Source of the DNA: an uncultured Ktedonobacteraceae bacterium
Lineage (GTDB): Bacteria > Chloroflexota > Ktedonobacteria > Ktedonobacterales > Ktedonobacteraceae
Direction of reading: 5' to 3'
NCBI GenBank assembly: GCA_955652655.1
Contig: CATPCK010000885.1
Coordinates: forward strand, 1 to 11,479
Length of the DNA stretch: 11,479 bases
Below are positions 5,610 to 11,479 of this stretch, one piece after another (the first letter of the stretch is position 1; the number at the start of each line of letters is the position of its first letter). The notes under the pieces are model-generated. The model was not told the origin of the DNA and made no database searches. It was given only the letters and a program-made list of their open reading frames with translations. A program made the translations under genes and the position numbers.

Positions 5610-6929
5610 ATGACGTGCTTGTTTTTGCCGGTATCACTTTCAGCGACTGCTCATGCTTTGCGCTCAAATCAGCTTGATCTACTCGCCTTTATCGAGGACA
5701 CGTGTAAGCGCATCGACGCTCTTGAGCCATATATCCATGCTCTCCTTCCTGAAACAGCATGGCGCACGCGCCTGATTAACGAAGCAAAAGTATTACAAGA
5801 GCGTTTTCCCGATCCCGCTACTCGACCAGCATTGTATGGCATACCCCTGGGCGTCAAAGACCTCTTCAATATTGATGGTTTCCCTACTCACGCAGGATCA
5901 CAACTGCCAGCAAATGTATTTGCAGGACCAGAAGCAACCTGTGTGAGCGCATTGCGTAGTGCCGGTGCCATCATTCTGGGAAAGACTGTATCTACTGAAT
6001 TTGCCTGGGCTGAACCCGGGCCGACGCGCAATCCACATGACCTTGCTCATACTCCTGGCGGCTCGAGCAGCGGTTCAGCCGCCGCTGTAGCAGCTGGCTT
6101 CTGTCCCCTGGCCCTGGGGACGCAGACAGTAGGTTCTGTTATTCGTCCCGCGGCCTTTTGTGGCGTCGTTGGTTTCAAACCAAGTTATGGCCGTATTTCA
6201 ACTGATGGCATGGTGTTCTGTTCCCCATCGCTCGATACCATCGGGTTCTTTACCGCTGATGTTGCAGGTGTTGTCCTCGTAGCCCCTTTGCTGTGCAGAA
6301 ACTGGCAGGCAGCAAAAACGCATACCTTACCTGTTTTAGGAGTACCAGACGGTCCCTACCTTGCGCAGGCCTCTCCAGAAGCACTGGCTGCTTTTGAAAA
6401 GCAGCTGTCCATGCTGGAAAAGGCAGGCTATACAGTGAGGCGAATCAAGGCTATGAGCGACATTGATACGATTAATCAGCGCAACAGGCAATTGGTTTTC
6501 GCGGAGATGGCGCAGGTTCATGCCACCTGGTTTGCTGAGTACGAAATGCTCTACCGGCCACGAACTGTAGCGGCGATTCGCGAAGGACAGCAAGTGGGCC
6601 CTGAAGCGTTAGCTACTACTCGCATGGGTCGAGCGCTCGTGCGTGCCAAGTTTCAGGTGCTCATGTCACAAAACGCTATAGATCTATGGGTCGCACCCGC
6701 CGCCCAGGGTCCAGCACCTGAAGGTATTGATACCACGGGTAACCCGGTAATGAATCTACCCTGGACGTATGCAGGCTTACCCACAATCACTCTGCCAGCC
6801 GGAAAGGCTGAAAATGGTCTGCCGCTCGGCCTGCAATGCGTTGCTGACTTCATGGCTGATGAACAACTTGTAGCCTGGGCGGAAAAGTTAGGAAGTGTTC
6901 TCCATACAGGAATAATTATAGCTATCTAA
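5610..6929 (+). CDS. Amidase-signature family hydrolase
   Basis: 439 residues from ATG 5610. The Ser-cisSer-Lys triad is present with family spacing: K83 in GVKDLF, S152 in TPGGSSSGSAAAVAAG and nucleophile S176 in GTQTVGSVIRPAAFCGV. The 69- and 24-residue gaps equal those in malonamidase E2. These enzymes hydrolyse carboxamides; the substrate is not readable here. It is not GatA-like in context, since no gatB or gatC lies nearby. The family consensus before the nucleophile is T-G-G-S or similar; here it is T-V-G-S. The start is uncertain: GTG 5568 and ATG 5577 are in frame, but MTCLFLPVSLSATAHALR resembles family N-termini. AAAGGGG abuts the 5610 ATG, closer than ideal. The sirtuin gene follows after 22 bases, so the two are probably co-transcribed. 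Confidence 0.85.
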   Translation: MTCLFLPVSLSATAHALRSNQLDLLAFIEDTCKRIDALEPYIHALLPETAWRTRLINEAKVLQERFPDPATRPALYGIPLGVKDLFNIDGFPTHAGSQLPANVFAGPEATCVSALRSAGAIILGKTVSTEFAWAEPGPTRNPHDLAHTPGGSSSGSAAAVAAGFCPLALGTQTVGSVIRPAAFCGVVGFKPSYGRISTDGMVFCSPSLDTIGFFTADVAGVVLVAPLLCRNWQAAKTHTLPVLGVPDGPYLAQASPEALAAFEKQLSMLEKAGYTVRRIKAMSDIDTINQRNRQLVFAEMAQVHATWFAEYEMLYRPRTVAAIREGQQVGPEALATTRMGRALVRAKFQVLMSQNAIDLWVAPAAQGPAPEGIDTTGNPVMNLPWTYAGLPTITLPAGKAENGLPLGLQCVADFMADEQLVAWAEKLGSVLHTGIIIAI

Positions 6930-6951
6930 CTGGTTTGGAAAATCATTATAC

Positions 6952-7716
6952 ATGTCAACGCTTACCCTCCAGGAACAACTCCTTGATGCAGCGGAACTAA
7001 TGCAACAGGCAAGGCAAATTGTAGCGCTGACGGGTGCCGGTATCAGCACCGAGTCGGGCATCCCCGATTTTCGCAGCCCTGGCTCAATCTGGCAGCTTCA
7101 ACCACCAGTTAGCTATCGCGATTTTATCAATAAACCGGAGGCACGCCAGCAGTACTGGCAGACACGCCGCCACCTTTCATCCCAGGTAAAAGAGGCACGT
7201 CCTAATGCGGCCCATCGCGCCCTGGCCGATTTAGAACGTAGAGGAATATTGCTCGGTGTCATCACGCAGAATTTTGATGGCCTGCACCAGGATGCAGGCA
7301 ACAGTGCGGAGCGCGTCATCGAACTGCATGGTACCTCGCGAGCTGCAGCCTGCACCATCTGCGGCGCACGGTCCTCCATAACTGAGCTGCAGGAACGCGT
7401 CGATGCGGGTGAGGTTGATCCGCGCTGCCCTGCCTGTGGCGGTTTTCTTAAAGCGGCGACAATCTTATTTGGTCAGCGCGTACCAGAGGCAGAAATCACC
7501 CGTGCCAAAGAACTGGCTGCGGCATGTGACCTGTTTCTAGTCGTCGGCTCGTCCCTTAAGGTCATGCCAGCCGCTATGTTACCGCGCCTGGCCCTCAACC
7601 GCAATGTGCCCTTGATTATTATAAACCTGCAACCGACATCCCTTGACTCGCTTGCGGACGTGGCCATCGCGGAAAAGGCAGGACTTGCTCTACCGAAATT
7701 AGTAGAGATGCTCTGA
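6952..7716 (+). CDS. Sirtuin (SIR2-family NAD-dependent protein deacylase)
   Basis: 254 residues, normal for a bacterial sirtuin. NAD-binding motifs are GAGISTESGIPDFRS (28-42) and TQNFDGLHQDAG (105-116). The catalytic histidine is H126 in ELHGTS. A four-cysteine zinc site is C134, C137, C159 and C162, and GSSLKVMPAA (199-208) is the late NAD-contact motif. All core residues are intact. The pocket pair that marks desuccinylases (Tyr-x-x-Arg) appears as W69-x-x-R72 in a YWQTRR context, closer to SIRT4-like sequences, so plain deacetylation should not be assumed. Sirtuins consume NAD and release nicotinamide. Only a weak GGA precedes the ATG, and the gene may depend on coupling to the amidase 22 bases upstream. 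The zinc domain and compact size argue against the SIR2 domains of phage-defence proteins. Confidence 0.93.
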   Translation: MSTLTLQEQLLDAAELMQQARQIVALTGAGISTESGIPDFRSPGSIWQLQPPVSYRDFINKPEARQQYWQTRRHLSSQVKEARPNAAHRALADLERRGILLGVITQNFDGLHQDAGNSAERVIELHGTSRAAACTICGARSSITELQERVDAGEVDPRCPACGGFLKAATILFGQRVPEAEITRAKELAAACDLFLVVGSSLKVMPAAMLPRLALNRNVPLIIINLQPTSLDSLADVAIAEKAGLALPKLVEML

Positions 7717-7733
7717 ACAGTTTGCTACGAAGC

Positions 7734-8393
7734 TCATAGAGCGCTCCTTAACGCCAGTTGCTGCTTCTTTTCCCCTGCGCGAATTGGCACCGCGAGGCGG
7801 TTCTCTACGGGGGCTAGAGGGCAAATCCAGCGGTCATTGTAGGCGCACGATGGATTATAGGCGTAGTTGAAATCGAGTATGATACGCTTCCAACCTCTTT
7901 CTCCAGGGACCGGGAGGAAATCGCTCCCTTTAATGGTGTCAAAGAGGTAGCGCCCTCCACCATAACTCTCCATGGGACAGGTCAAATCGCGGAACGGAAG
8001 GAACAGGCCGCCTCCGTATACTTCGAGCCAATAGATTGAGAGCGAAACTGCCTCGCCTTCAACGACAAAATGCACACGCCCTATAGTGGTCATCGCCATA
8101 GATTCACCGGCATTCATTGCTACGCTTAAACGAGTAGGTTCAACGTCCGTATCAACATCGACGTTAAAGCGCATTTCAGCGTTATATGCAAAGTAGGGTA
8201 ACCCTTGAAATGTACGGCGTTGCTCCTCATCCAGGGCAGATTGTGGATGATGCGCGAACAAATCATCCCTAACCGCGTGGAAACGCTCCCATGCAGCGAC
8301 AGGATCAGCACCTGATAGGATTGCCTGGTTCCTCTCTCGATACATGGTGGCGACACGAATGCGGTAATCGTAAAGGTCGAGGTAGTCCGACAT
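7734..8393 (-). CDS. DUF1684 family protein
   Basis: 219 residues from ATG 8393, which has GGAG 10 bases upstream; the frame stays open to 8450 but the extra residues look non-coding. The C-terminal half carries the strongly conserved DUF1684 signatures YGGGRYLFDTIKGSD (144-158), LDFNYAYNPSCAYNDRWICP (173-192) and NRLAVPIRAGEK (198-209). The N-terminal part begins with a charged helix (MSDYLDLYDYRIRVATMYRE). No signal peptide or membrane helix is present, so it is probably cytoplasmic. The family's function is unknown. The conserved Asn, Tyr, Cys and Arg residues suggest a ligand-binding or enzymatic pocket, but this is speculation. It converges on the sirtuin gene with a 17-base gap and no visible terminator hairpin between them. 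Confidence 0.87.
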   Translation of the reverse strand: MSDYLDLYDYRIRVATMYRERNQAILSGADPVAAWERFHAVRDDLFAHHPQSALDEEQRRTFQGLPYFAYNAEMRFNVDVDTDVEPTRLSVAMNAGESMAMTTIGRVHFVVEGEAVSLSIYWLEVYGGGLFLPFRDLTCPMESYGGGRYLFDTIKGSDFLPVPGERGWKRIILDFNYAYNPSCAYNDRWICPLAPVENRLAVPIRAGEKKQQLALRSAL

Positions 8394-8480
8394 AATAGTA
8401 TAGCTCCTGTAATAGAAGTACAGCGGTAGGCACATAAGGCTCTCATACACCTTATACGAGTAGCCTTCTACGCTATTTCA

Positions 8481-8510
8481 TTGACATGCACAAGTAAAGA
8501 CCGTTATACT
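8481..8510 (+). promoter_or_regulatory. Sigma70-type promoter of the alpha/beta hydrolase gene
   Basis: TTGACA (8481-8486) and TATACT (8505-8510) have an 18-base spacer. Transcription would start near 8517 and give a leader of about 145 bases. ACCGT (8500-8504) and ACGGT (8515-8519) form a short inverted repeat bracketing the -10 box, a possible operator. Confidence 0.65.
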
Positions 8511-8599
8511 GCCGACGGTGCAAAAACAAGTACCTCACCCATATTACATCACAGGGCTATTTTTGTGTTAAGTGAGCATATCTCTCAAGGCAAACTCAT

Positions 8600-8611
8600 T
8601 GATAATTATCA
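8600..8611. promoter_or_regulatory. 12-bp perfect palindrome, possible operator
   Basis: TGATAATTATCA is self-complementary and sits about 50 bases before the hydrolase start, inside its probable leader. The GATAAT/ATTATC halves resemble Fur-type hexamers, but the arrangement is shorter than a classical Fur box. AT-rich palindromes of this size can also arise by chance. Confidence 0.35.
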
Positions 8612-8661
8612 TATACGTGCTGAAATTAGTAGCAAGGGCAGCTTGCAAAGGAAACGGAAAA

Positions 8662-9504
8662 ATGACAACAAGCTCGCATTCACCTGGCGACGAAGAAAAC
8701 GCTCTATCTCAATCTCCTCTTAGCAGAACCGTACGCCTGGCATATGGACGTGAAGCAATGCAATTCGGTGAACTGCACCTGCCTGGTAGCCCGGGGCTTT
8801 TCCCCACTGTCATCCTGATTCATGGTGGTTTCTGGCGCGTACCATATAGTTATTCGCTGATGACAAGCCTGGCCGAGGACCTCGCCAATCGAGGCATCGC
8901 CGCCTGGAACATTGAGTACCGGCGCGTGGGCGATGCAAATGGGGGCTGGCCAACCACGCTTTTAGATGTGGCGATGGCTGCCGATTACTTACAAACCATT
9001 GCTCCCGGCTATTCCCTGGATTTGCAGCGAATCGTGTCGCTTGGTCACTCGGCCGGAGGGCACCTGGCCTTGTGGCTGGCAGCACGACCCCGTATAGCCC
9101 CGGATAGTATACTGGCGAACACTAATGCACCACTGGCACTGACCGGGGTTATCAGCCAGGCGGGTGTAGCTGACCTGGAAATGGCTTGGAGACTCAACCT
9201 GGGAAGCGGTGCAGCTCACGAGCTACTCGGTGGCAGCTTCAACGATGTCCCCGAACGATACGCAGCCGCTTCTCCTGGGGCTCTGCTCCCGCTGGGTATC
9301 CCCCAGCTACTGATTCACGGAACTGAAGATGACAGGGTTCCTTTCGTGGTGAGCGAGGTATATGCTCAGGCAGCAAGAGCTGCCGGTGACCCGGTAACGC
9401 TTATAGAGTTGAAAGGCGCCGATCATTTCGTGCTGATCAACGCCTACTCAGACGCCTGGGCCAGGACAGTTGAGGCTTTGCAGCAGTTACTACACCTGGA
9501 CTAA
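8662..9504 (+). CDS. Alpha/beta hydrolase, BD-FAE / kynurenine formamidase-like
   Basis: 280 residues. The oxyanion-hole motif is HGGFW (54-58), the nucleophile elbow is S130 in GHSAGGHLALW, the likely acid is D223 in IHGTEDDRVP, and the histidine is H255 in GADHFVLI. The triad order and spacing are those of a single-domain alpha/beta hydrolase. HGG(F/Y)W with GHSAGGH is common in arylformamidase and acetyl-esterase-like enzymes, so a small ester or amide substrate is likely; nothing here decides which. There is no signal peptide, so it is probably cytoplasmic. ATG 8662 is chosen because AAAGGA and CGGAAAA lie just upstream and homology begins after it; the frame is open back to 8572 but that part has no family resemblance. 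It is a single-gene unit behind the 8481 promoter. Confidence 0.86.
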   Translation: MTTSSHSPGDEENALSQSPLSRTVRLAYGREAMQFGELHLPGSPGLFPTVILIHGGFWRVPYSYSLMTSLAEDLANRGIAAWNIEYRRVGDANGGWPTTLLDVAMAADYLQTIAPGYSLDLQRIVSLGHSAGGHLALWLAARPRIAPDSILANTNAPLALTGVISQAGVADLEMAWRLNLGSGAAHELLGGSFNDVPERYAAASPGALLPLGIPQLLIHGTEDDRVPFVVSEVYAQAARAAGDPVTLIELKGADHFVLINAYSDAWARTVEALQQLLHLD

Positions 9505-9555
9505 TTGGTAGGGCGAGTTGCAAGTAAGCATAGTATGGGATCCGATACAAGCTGG

Positions 9556-10272
9556 CTATCTGGCTGGTTCCGCGTAAAGTCCAGTTTGAGAGGCCAGGAC
9601 ATCATATGTCTTCCCATCGGCCCGTAAAAAGGTACCACTGCCGTAGGCTGCCTCTACCACCGGAGATACCCAGGCCTGCTCCTGCACTGTCTTGAAGAAA
9701 TTATCATCTCCACCATTGAGCGGGATGACGGTAGGAAGATTACTGCTCTCAAGGTTGGGGTCTTCGTAACGCCCTTCCAGGCGAGTCAGCTTATATCCAG
9801 AGTGCAACCCAAGAATGTTTAGCCATGTAGGAAACTTGATGATATCTCCCTCTAACCGCCAGTCATCACCCTTCACGATGTAGGTTTGATCAGAGGTCTG
9901 ATGCCCATTTTGATCATAGAGTATTAATTCGACGCTCATAAGGTGGCCAGTGTTCGCTACTGGCGTTGCATGAACACGAGCAACTTTGATATCACTTGTA
10001 AGACCGAGATAGGTTTGTACCAACAGGGTCAACCAGAGCAGCGAGAGTGCCAAAAGCACGAGAATGAGGCCAGCTATACCGCGTCCTATTGGCAAGCGTC
10101 GGCGATATCTACGATGCGGGCCAAACTTTCTTGCTTCATCTTCATCATCCCGGTACCTCCCTAAACGCCGCCCACTTATCCCCATCACTGTTGATATCAG
10201 GAGACCAATTCCTACCACTGCCATTAGAAACAAGAGTACCTGTGGCAAACCAATAACTACGGGATAATTCAT
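9556..10272 (-). CDS. Two-helix membrane protein with a conserved C-terminal domain, function unknown
   Basis: 238 residues. Two strongly hydrophobic helices (about 9-31 and 63-90) are separated by a short, highly charged segment rich in Arg and Asp (34-60). A soluble domain follows (about 95-238) with the runs YIVKGDDWRLEGDIIKFPTW (131-150), GYKLTRLEGRYED (159-171) and SPVVEAAYGSGTFL (203-216). This resembles, from memory, a proteobacterial family often labelled cation/multidrug efflux pump. That label is doubtful: two helices and a beta-type domain cannot form a typical transporter. AAAGG lies 7 bases before the ATG. It converges on the hydrolase gene with a 51-base gap and no clear terminator. 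Upstream are TATAAT-like boxes at 10322-10327 and 10516-10521. Confidence 0.75.
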   Translation of the reverse strand: MNYPVVIGLPQVLLFLMAVVGIGLLISTVMGISGRRLGRYRDDEDEARKFGPHRRYRRRLPIGRGIAGLILVLLALSLLWLTLLVQTYLGLTSDIKVARVHATPVANTGHLMSVELILYDQNGHQTSDQTYIVKGDDWRLEGDIIKFPTWLNILGLHSGYKLTRLEGRYEDPNLESSNLPTVIPLNGGDDNFFKTVQEQAWVSPVVEAAYGSGTFLRADGKTYDVLASQTGLYAEPAR

Positions 10273-10439
10273 GGCAATACCTTTGCCTTTCTAAAATCAT
10301 TGCATGAATTTAGCATACCTTATTATATCAATGTATCGCCATATCTCTTCTTTACACGTATTACTCAGCTTTTTAGTTTTACCTATGTTCTACCAGTATA
10401 TATCTCCCACTCACGCGCGTTTCATATACAATACCTTTG

Positions 10440-10502
10440 TATCACTTGTAACTTTTGTTTCACTTGTTTCACTTGTTTCACTTGTTTCATTTGTATCTCT
10501 TG
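10440..10502. repeat. Array of seven 9-bp tandem units
   Basis: Units ending in TTG run without gaps: TATCACTTG, TAACTTTTG, TTTCACTTG three times (10458-10484), TTTCATTTG and TATCTCTTG. The centre is exact and the edges degenerate. The array lies 168 bases upstream of the membrane-protein gene on the opposite strand, in a pyrimidine-rich stretch. Reading through it as protein gives only a low-complexity artefact. Confidence 0.85.
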
Positions 10503-10706
10503 CCAAATTTTCGGAATTATAGCACAGTGTACCGTGTTTTAGGAGAGAGGTACATTTGTATTACAGGAGAAATATGATGCCCTACACGACGAACGCCGAG
10601 TAATCTGTCACCACTCACGGCACTTGCTCTCCCGCCGCAACTTCCTCCTCCAGGTCGCTATGCTTTCCGCAAGGGCACGGTCACCCGACCCCCTCGTATT
10701 CCTCGC
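10503..10706. other. Intergenic stretch without a supported gene; possible leader peptide or gene remnant
   Basis: A strong ribosome binding site (CAGGAGAAAT) precedes ATG 10574, but that frame encodes only nine residues, MMPYTTNAE, before TAA at 10601-10603. A second frame is open from 10543 through about 10750 without a start near its beginning (it includes EKYDALHDERRVI). The frame of the downstream HTH protein is open back to 10578, also without an ATG, GTG or TTG before 10707. The three overlapping open frames could be the frameshifted 5' end of an older gene or ordinary GC-rich open frames. Confidence 0.4.
10516..10524 (-). promoter_or_regulatory. Possible extended -10 promoter reading toward the membrane-protein gene
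   Basis: The minus strand reads TGCTATAAT, an extended -10 element with a perfect TATAAT box. There is no good -35. A transcript starting near 10509 would carry the 9-bp repeat array in a leader of about 240 bases. Confidence 0.35.
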
Positions 10707-10844
10707 ATGGAATGGCCCACGATCTACCGTCGCGTCGAGCGAGGGGAAACGATGACCCATCTCGCCCAGAGCTTTGAGGTCTCGCTTGGCACGATACGGT
10801 ACATCGTTCGTGTTCTCCGCAAGCAAGCAAGGGAGGAGAAGTGA
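10707..10844 (+). CDS. Very small helix-turn-helix protein
   Basis: 45 residues from ATG 10707: MEWPTIYRRVERGETMTHLA opens the protein and QSFEVSLGTIRYIVRVLRKQ follows. The segment IYRRVERGETMTHLAQSF then VSLGTIRYIV matches the helix-turn-recognition-helix pattern of resolvase/transposase-type or Xre-like DNA-binding domains, filling nearly the whole protein. ATG 10707 has no ribosome binding site. ATG 10752 has GAGGGG 5 bases upstream but would leave out the first helix. The frame is open upstream to 10578, so the true N-terminus may be longer or the gene may be a fragment. The stop is one base from the next start codon, so the two are translationally coupled. A regulatory or recombination-related role is inferred only from the fold. 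Confidence 0.6.
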   Translation: MEWPTIYRRVERGETMTHLAQSFEVSLGTIRYIVRVLRKQAREEK

Positions 10845-10845
10845 G

Positions 10846-11479
10846 ATGGGAGCACCAACGACAGCCGTCACTGACCTCTCGCACGTCCCCACGCTCCTGG
10901 CAGCCCTCCAAAGCGCCCAGGAGCGCATCCAGCAACTAGAACGCGAACGCGACCAGTTCCGCCTCGAATGCGGCGAGCTCCGCCAGGAAATGCGCTGGAT
11001 TGACCAGCTGCTTGCCGTTCCGGCGACCGTCATGTCACCCAGCCACAAGGTCACGCTGCGGGCCGTCGTCAAGGATATCCAGAACCATACCCCCGATGCA
11101 CGCGGCCTGGTGGAAATCAAATCCTGGGAACTCTGTCAGACGGTCGGGCAAAGTAAGGATACCTTCCTGGCCAATCTCACCTACTGTACAGAACAGCTAG
11201 GCATCCTCCGCAAACAGATAGAGCGGCCAGGGCTCGCACAAGGCGATTTTAGCGCCAATTACTTTATCGGGGTCACTGACCGTTTAGCGCACCCGTATAC
11301 CTACACGGTCAATACTCCTCGCCAACATGGGGGGCTGCGTGAAGTCTGCCCGCATTGCCATAGCGAGAGGCTCAAGAAAAAGGTCACAGTGACCTGCCAG
11401 GACTGCGGCGCAGTCCTTCGAGAGAATACCAGCGATATCAACACGAATGCGACAGGCAACTTGACGAGAGATAAAAACC
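10846..11479 (+). CDS. Coiled-coil / winged-helix-like / zinc-ribbon protein, 3' end outside the window
   Basis: 211 residues in the window, open at the edge. The ATG has a near-perfect GGAGGAG 9 bases upstream. Residues about 18-52 form a charged heptad-like helix (SAQERIQQLERERDQFRLEC), probably a coiled coil. Residues about 63-125 (from MSPSHKVTLRAVVKDI to LGILRKQIERPG) look like a winged-helix DNA-binding domain of the kind found in replication-initiation or primase-associated proteins: SHKVTLRAVVKDI as helix 1 and CQTVGQSKDTFLANLTYCTE as the turn and recognition helix. A zinc ribbon follows with C168, C171, C184 and C187 (CPHC, then CQDC). No enzymatic motif is visible. Its pairing with the small HTH protein, the higher GC and the lack of housekeeping neighbours suggest accessory DNA such as a plasmid or integrated element. 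I do not recognise the family. Confidence 0.78.
   Translation, partial: MGAPTTAVTDLSHVPTLLAALQSAQERIQQLERERDQFRLECGELRQEMRWIDQLLAVPATVMSPSHKVTLRAVVKDIQNHTPDARGLVEIKSWELCQTVGQSKDTFLANLTYCTEQLGILRKQIERPGLAQGDFSANYFIGVTDRLAHPYTYTVNTPRQHGGLREVCPHCHSERLKKKVTVTCQDCGAVLRENTSDINTNATGNLTRDKN

Larger units (their letters stand above)
8394..8661. promoter_or_regulatory. Divergent intergenic region between DUF1684 and the alpha/beta hydrolase
   Basis: 268 bases with no supported gene. It contains a strong plus-strand promoter and a 12-bp palindrome (annotated separately). On the minus strand a TATAAG -10-like box can be read about 50 bases before the DUF1684 start, with only a weak -35. A short plus-strand open frame here (8481-8723) has no ribosome binding site or recognisable protein. 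Confidence 0.55.

Noticed and set aside
6952..7716. SIR2-type phage-defence NADase
   Set aside because: The protein is a compact, zinc-binding classical sirtuin with a catalytic His and deacylase motifs, and no defence partner is adjacent.
8481..8723. Small plus-strand gene before the hydrolase
   Set aside because: It begins at the -35 element of the hydrolase promoter, overlaps the hydrolase start in another frame, and has a low-complexity basic sequence without a start signal.
8662..9504. Naming the hydrolase as kynurenine formamidase
   Set aside because: HGGFW and GHSAGGH occur in several esterase and amidase subfamilies, and no kynurenine-pathway neighbour is present to decide.
10440..10502. 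CRISPR array
   Set aside because: The units are 9 bp and contiguous, with no spacers and no cas genes.
10300..10542. Plus-strand open frames with repeated VSLVSLVSLV or CFTCFTCFT
   Set aside because: These are translations of the 9-bp tandem repeat; there is no ribosome binding site and no conserved sequence.
10608..11120. Long reverse-strand open frame (170 codons)
   Set aside because: It lies antisense to the HTH and zinc-ribbon genes, which have a good start signal, coupled spacing and recognisable motifs. The reverse frame is Ser/Arg-rich with no motif, as expected for an antisense shadow of GC-rich coding DNA.

Overview
The window looks like bacterial chromosome of moderate GC content. 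The gene mix points to Ktedonobacteria (Chloroflexota): a MuiA-type protein, a DUF2231-Rieske fusion, DUF1684, a sirtuin and a two-gene IS200/IS605 element. That placement is an inference from protein flavour; there is no rRNA or other marker to confirm it. No tRNA, rRNA or CRISPR array was found.

Layout. (1) Bases 1-1522, minus strand: a MuiA/DUF4139-family gene whose 3' end is cut off by the window edge. (2) About 1589-3301: an apparently complete IS200/IS605 insertion, with tnpA and tnpB on the minus strand, subterminal hairpins at both ends and a probable guide RNA at the tnpB 3' end. It sits directly behind the rho-independent terminator of the next gene. (3) 3373-5435, minus strand: a two-gene operon of a methyltransferase, whose N-terminal region resembles the flagellar FliG C-terminal domain, followed by a DUF2231-Rieske membrane protein. 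(4) 5610-7716, plus strand: an amidase-signature enzyme and a zinc-binding sirtuin 22 bases apart, divergent from the methyltransferase operon. (5) 7734-8393, minus strand: a DUF1684 protein convergent with the sirtuin. (6) 8662-9504, plus strand: an alpha/beta hydrolase behind a consensus-like promoter. (7) 9556-10272, minus strand: a two-helix membrane protein of unknown function, with an array of 9-bp tandem repeats upstream. (8) 10707 to the window end, plus strand: a GC-richer accessory-looking block with a very small helix-turn-helix protein coupled to a coiled-coil/winged-helix/zinc-ribbon protein that runs off the edge.

How the genes relate. No single pathway covers the window. Before the insertion, the methyltransferase-Rieske operon and the MuiA gene were probably adjacent and in the same direction, separated by the terminator; the IS element now lies between them. 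Amidase and sirtuin are probably co-transcribed. The most unusual items are the FliG_C-like/methyltransferase fusion, the probably leaderless tnpA transcript, the IS insertion behind a terminator with a readable natural guide, and the coupled HTH/zinc-ribbon pair.
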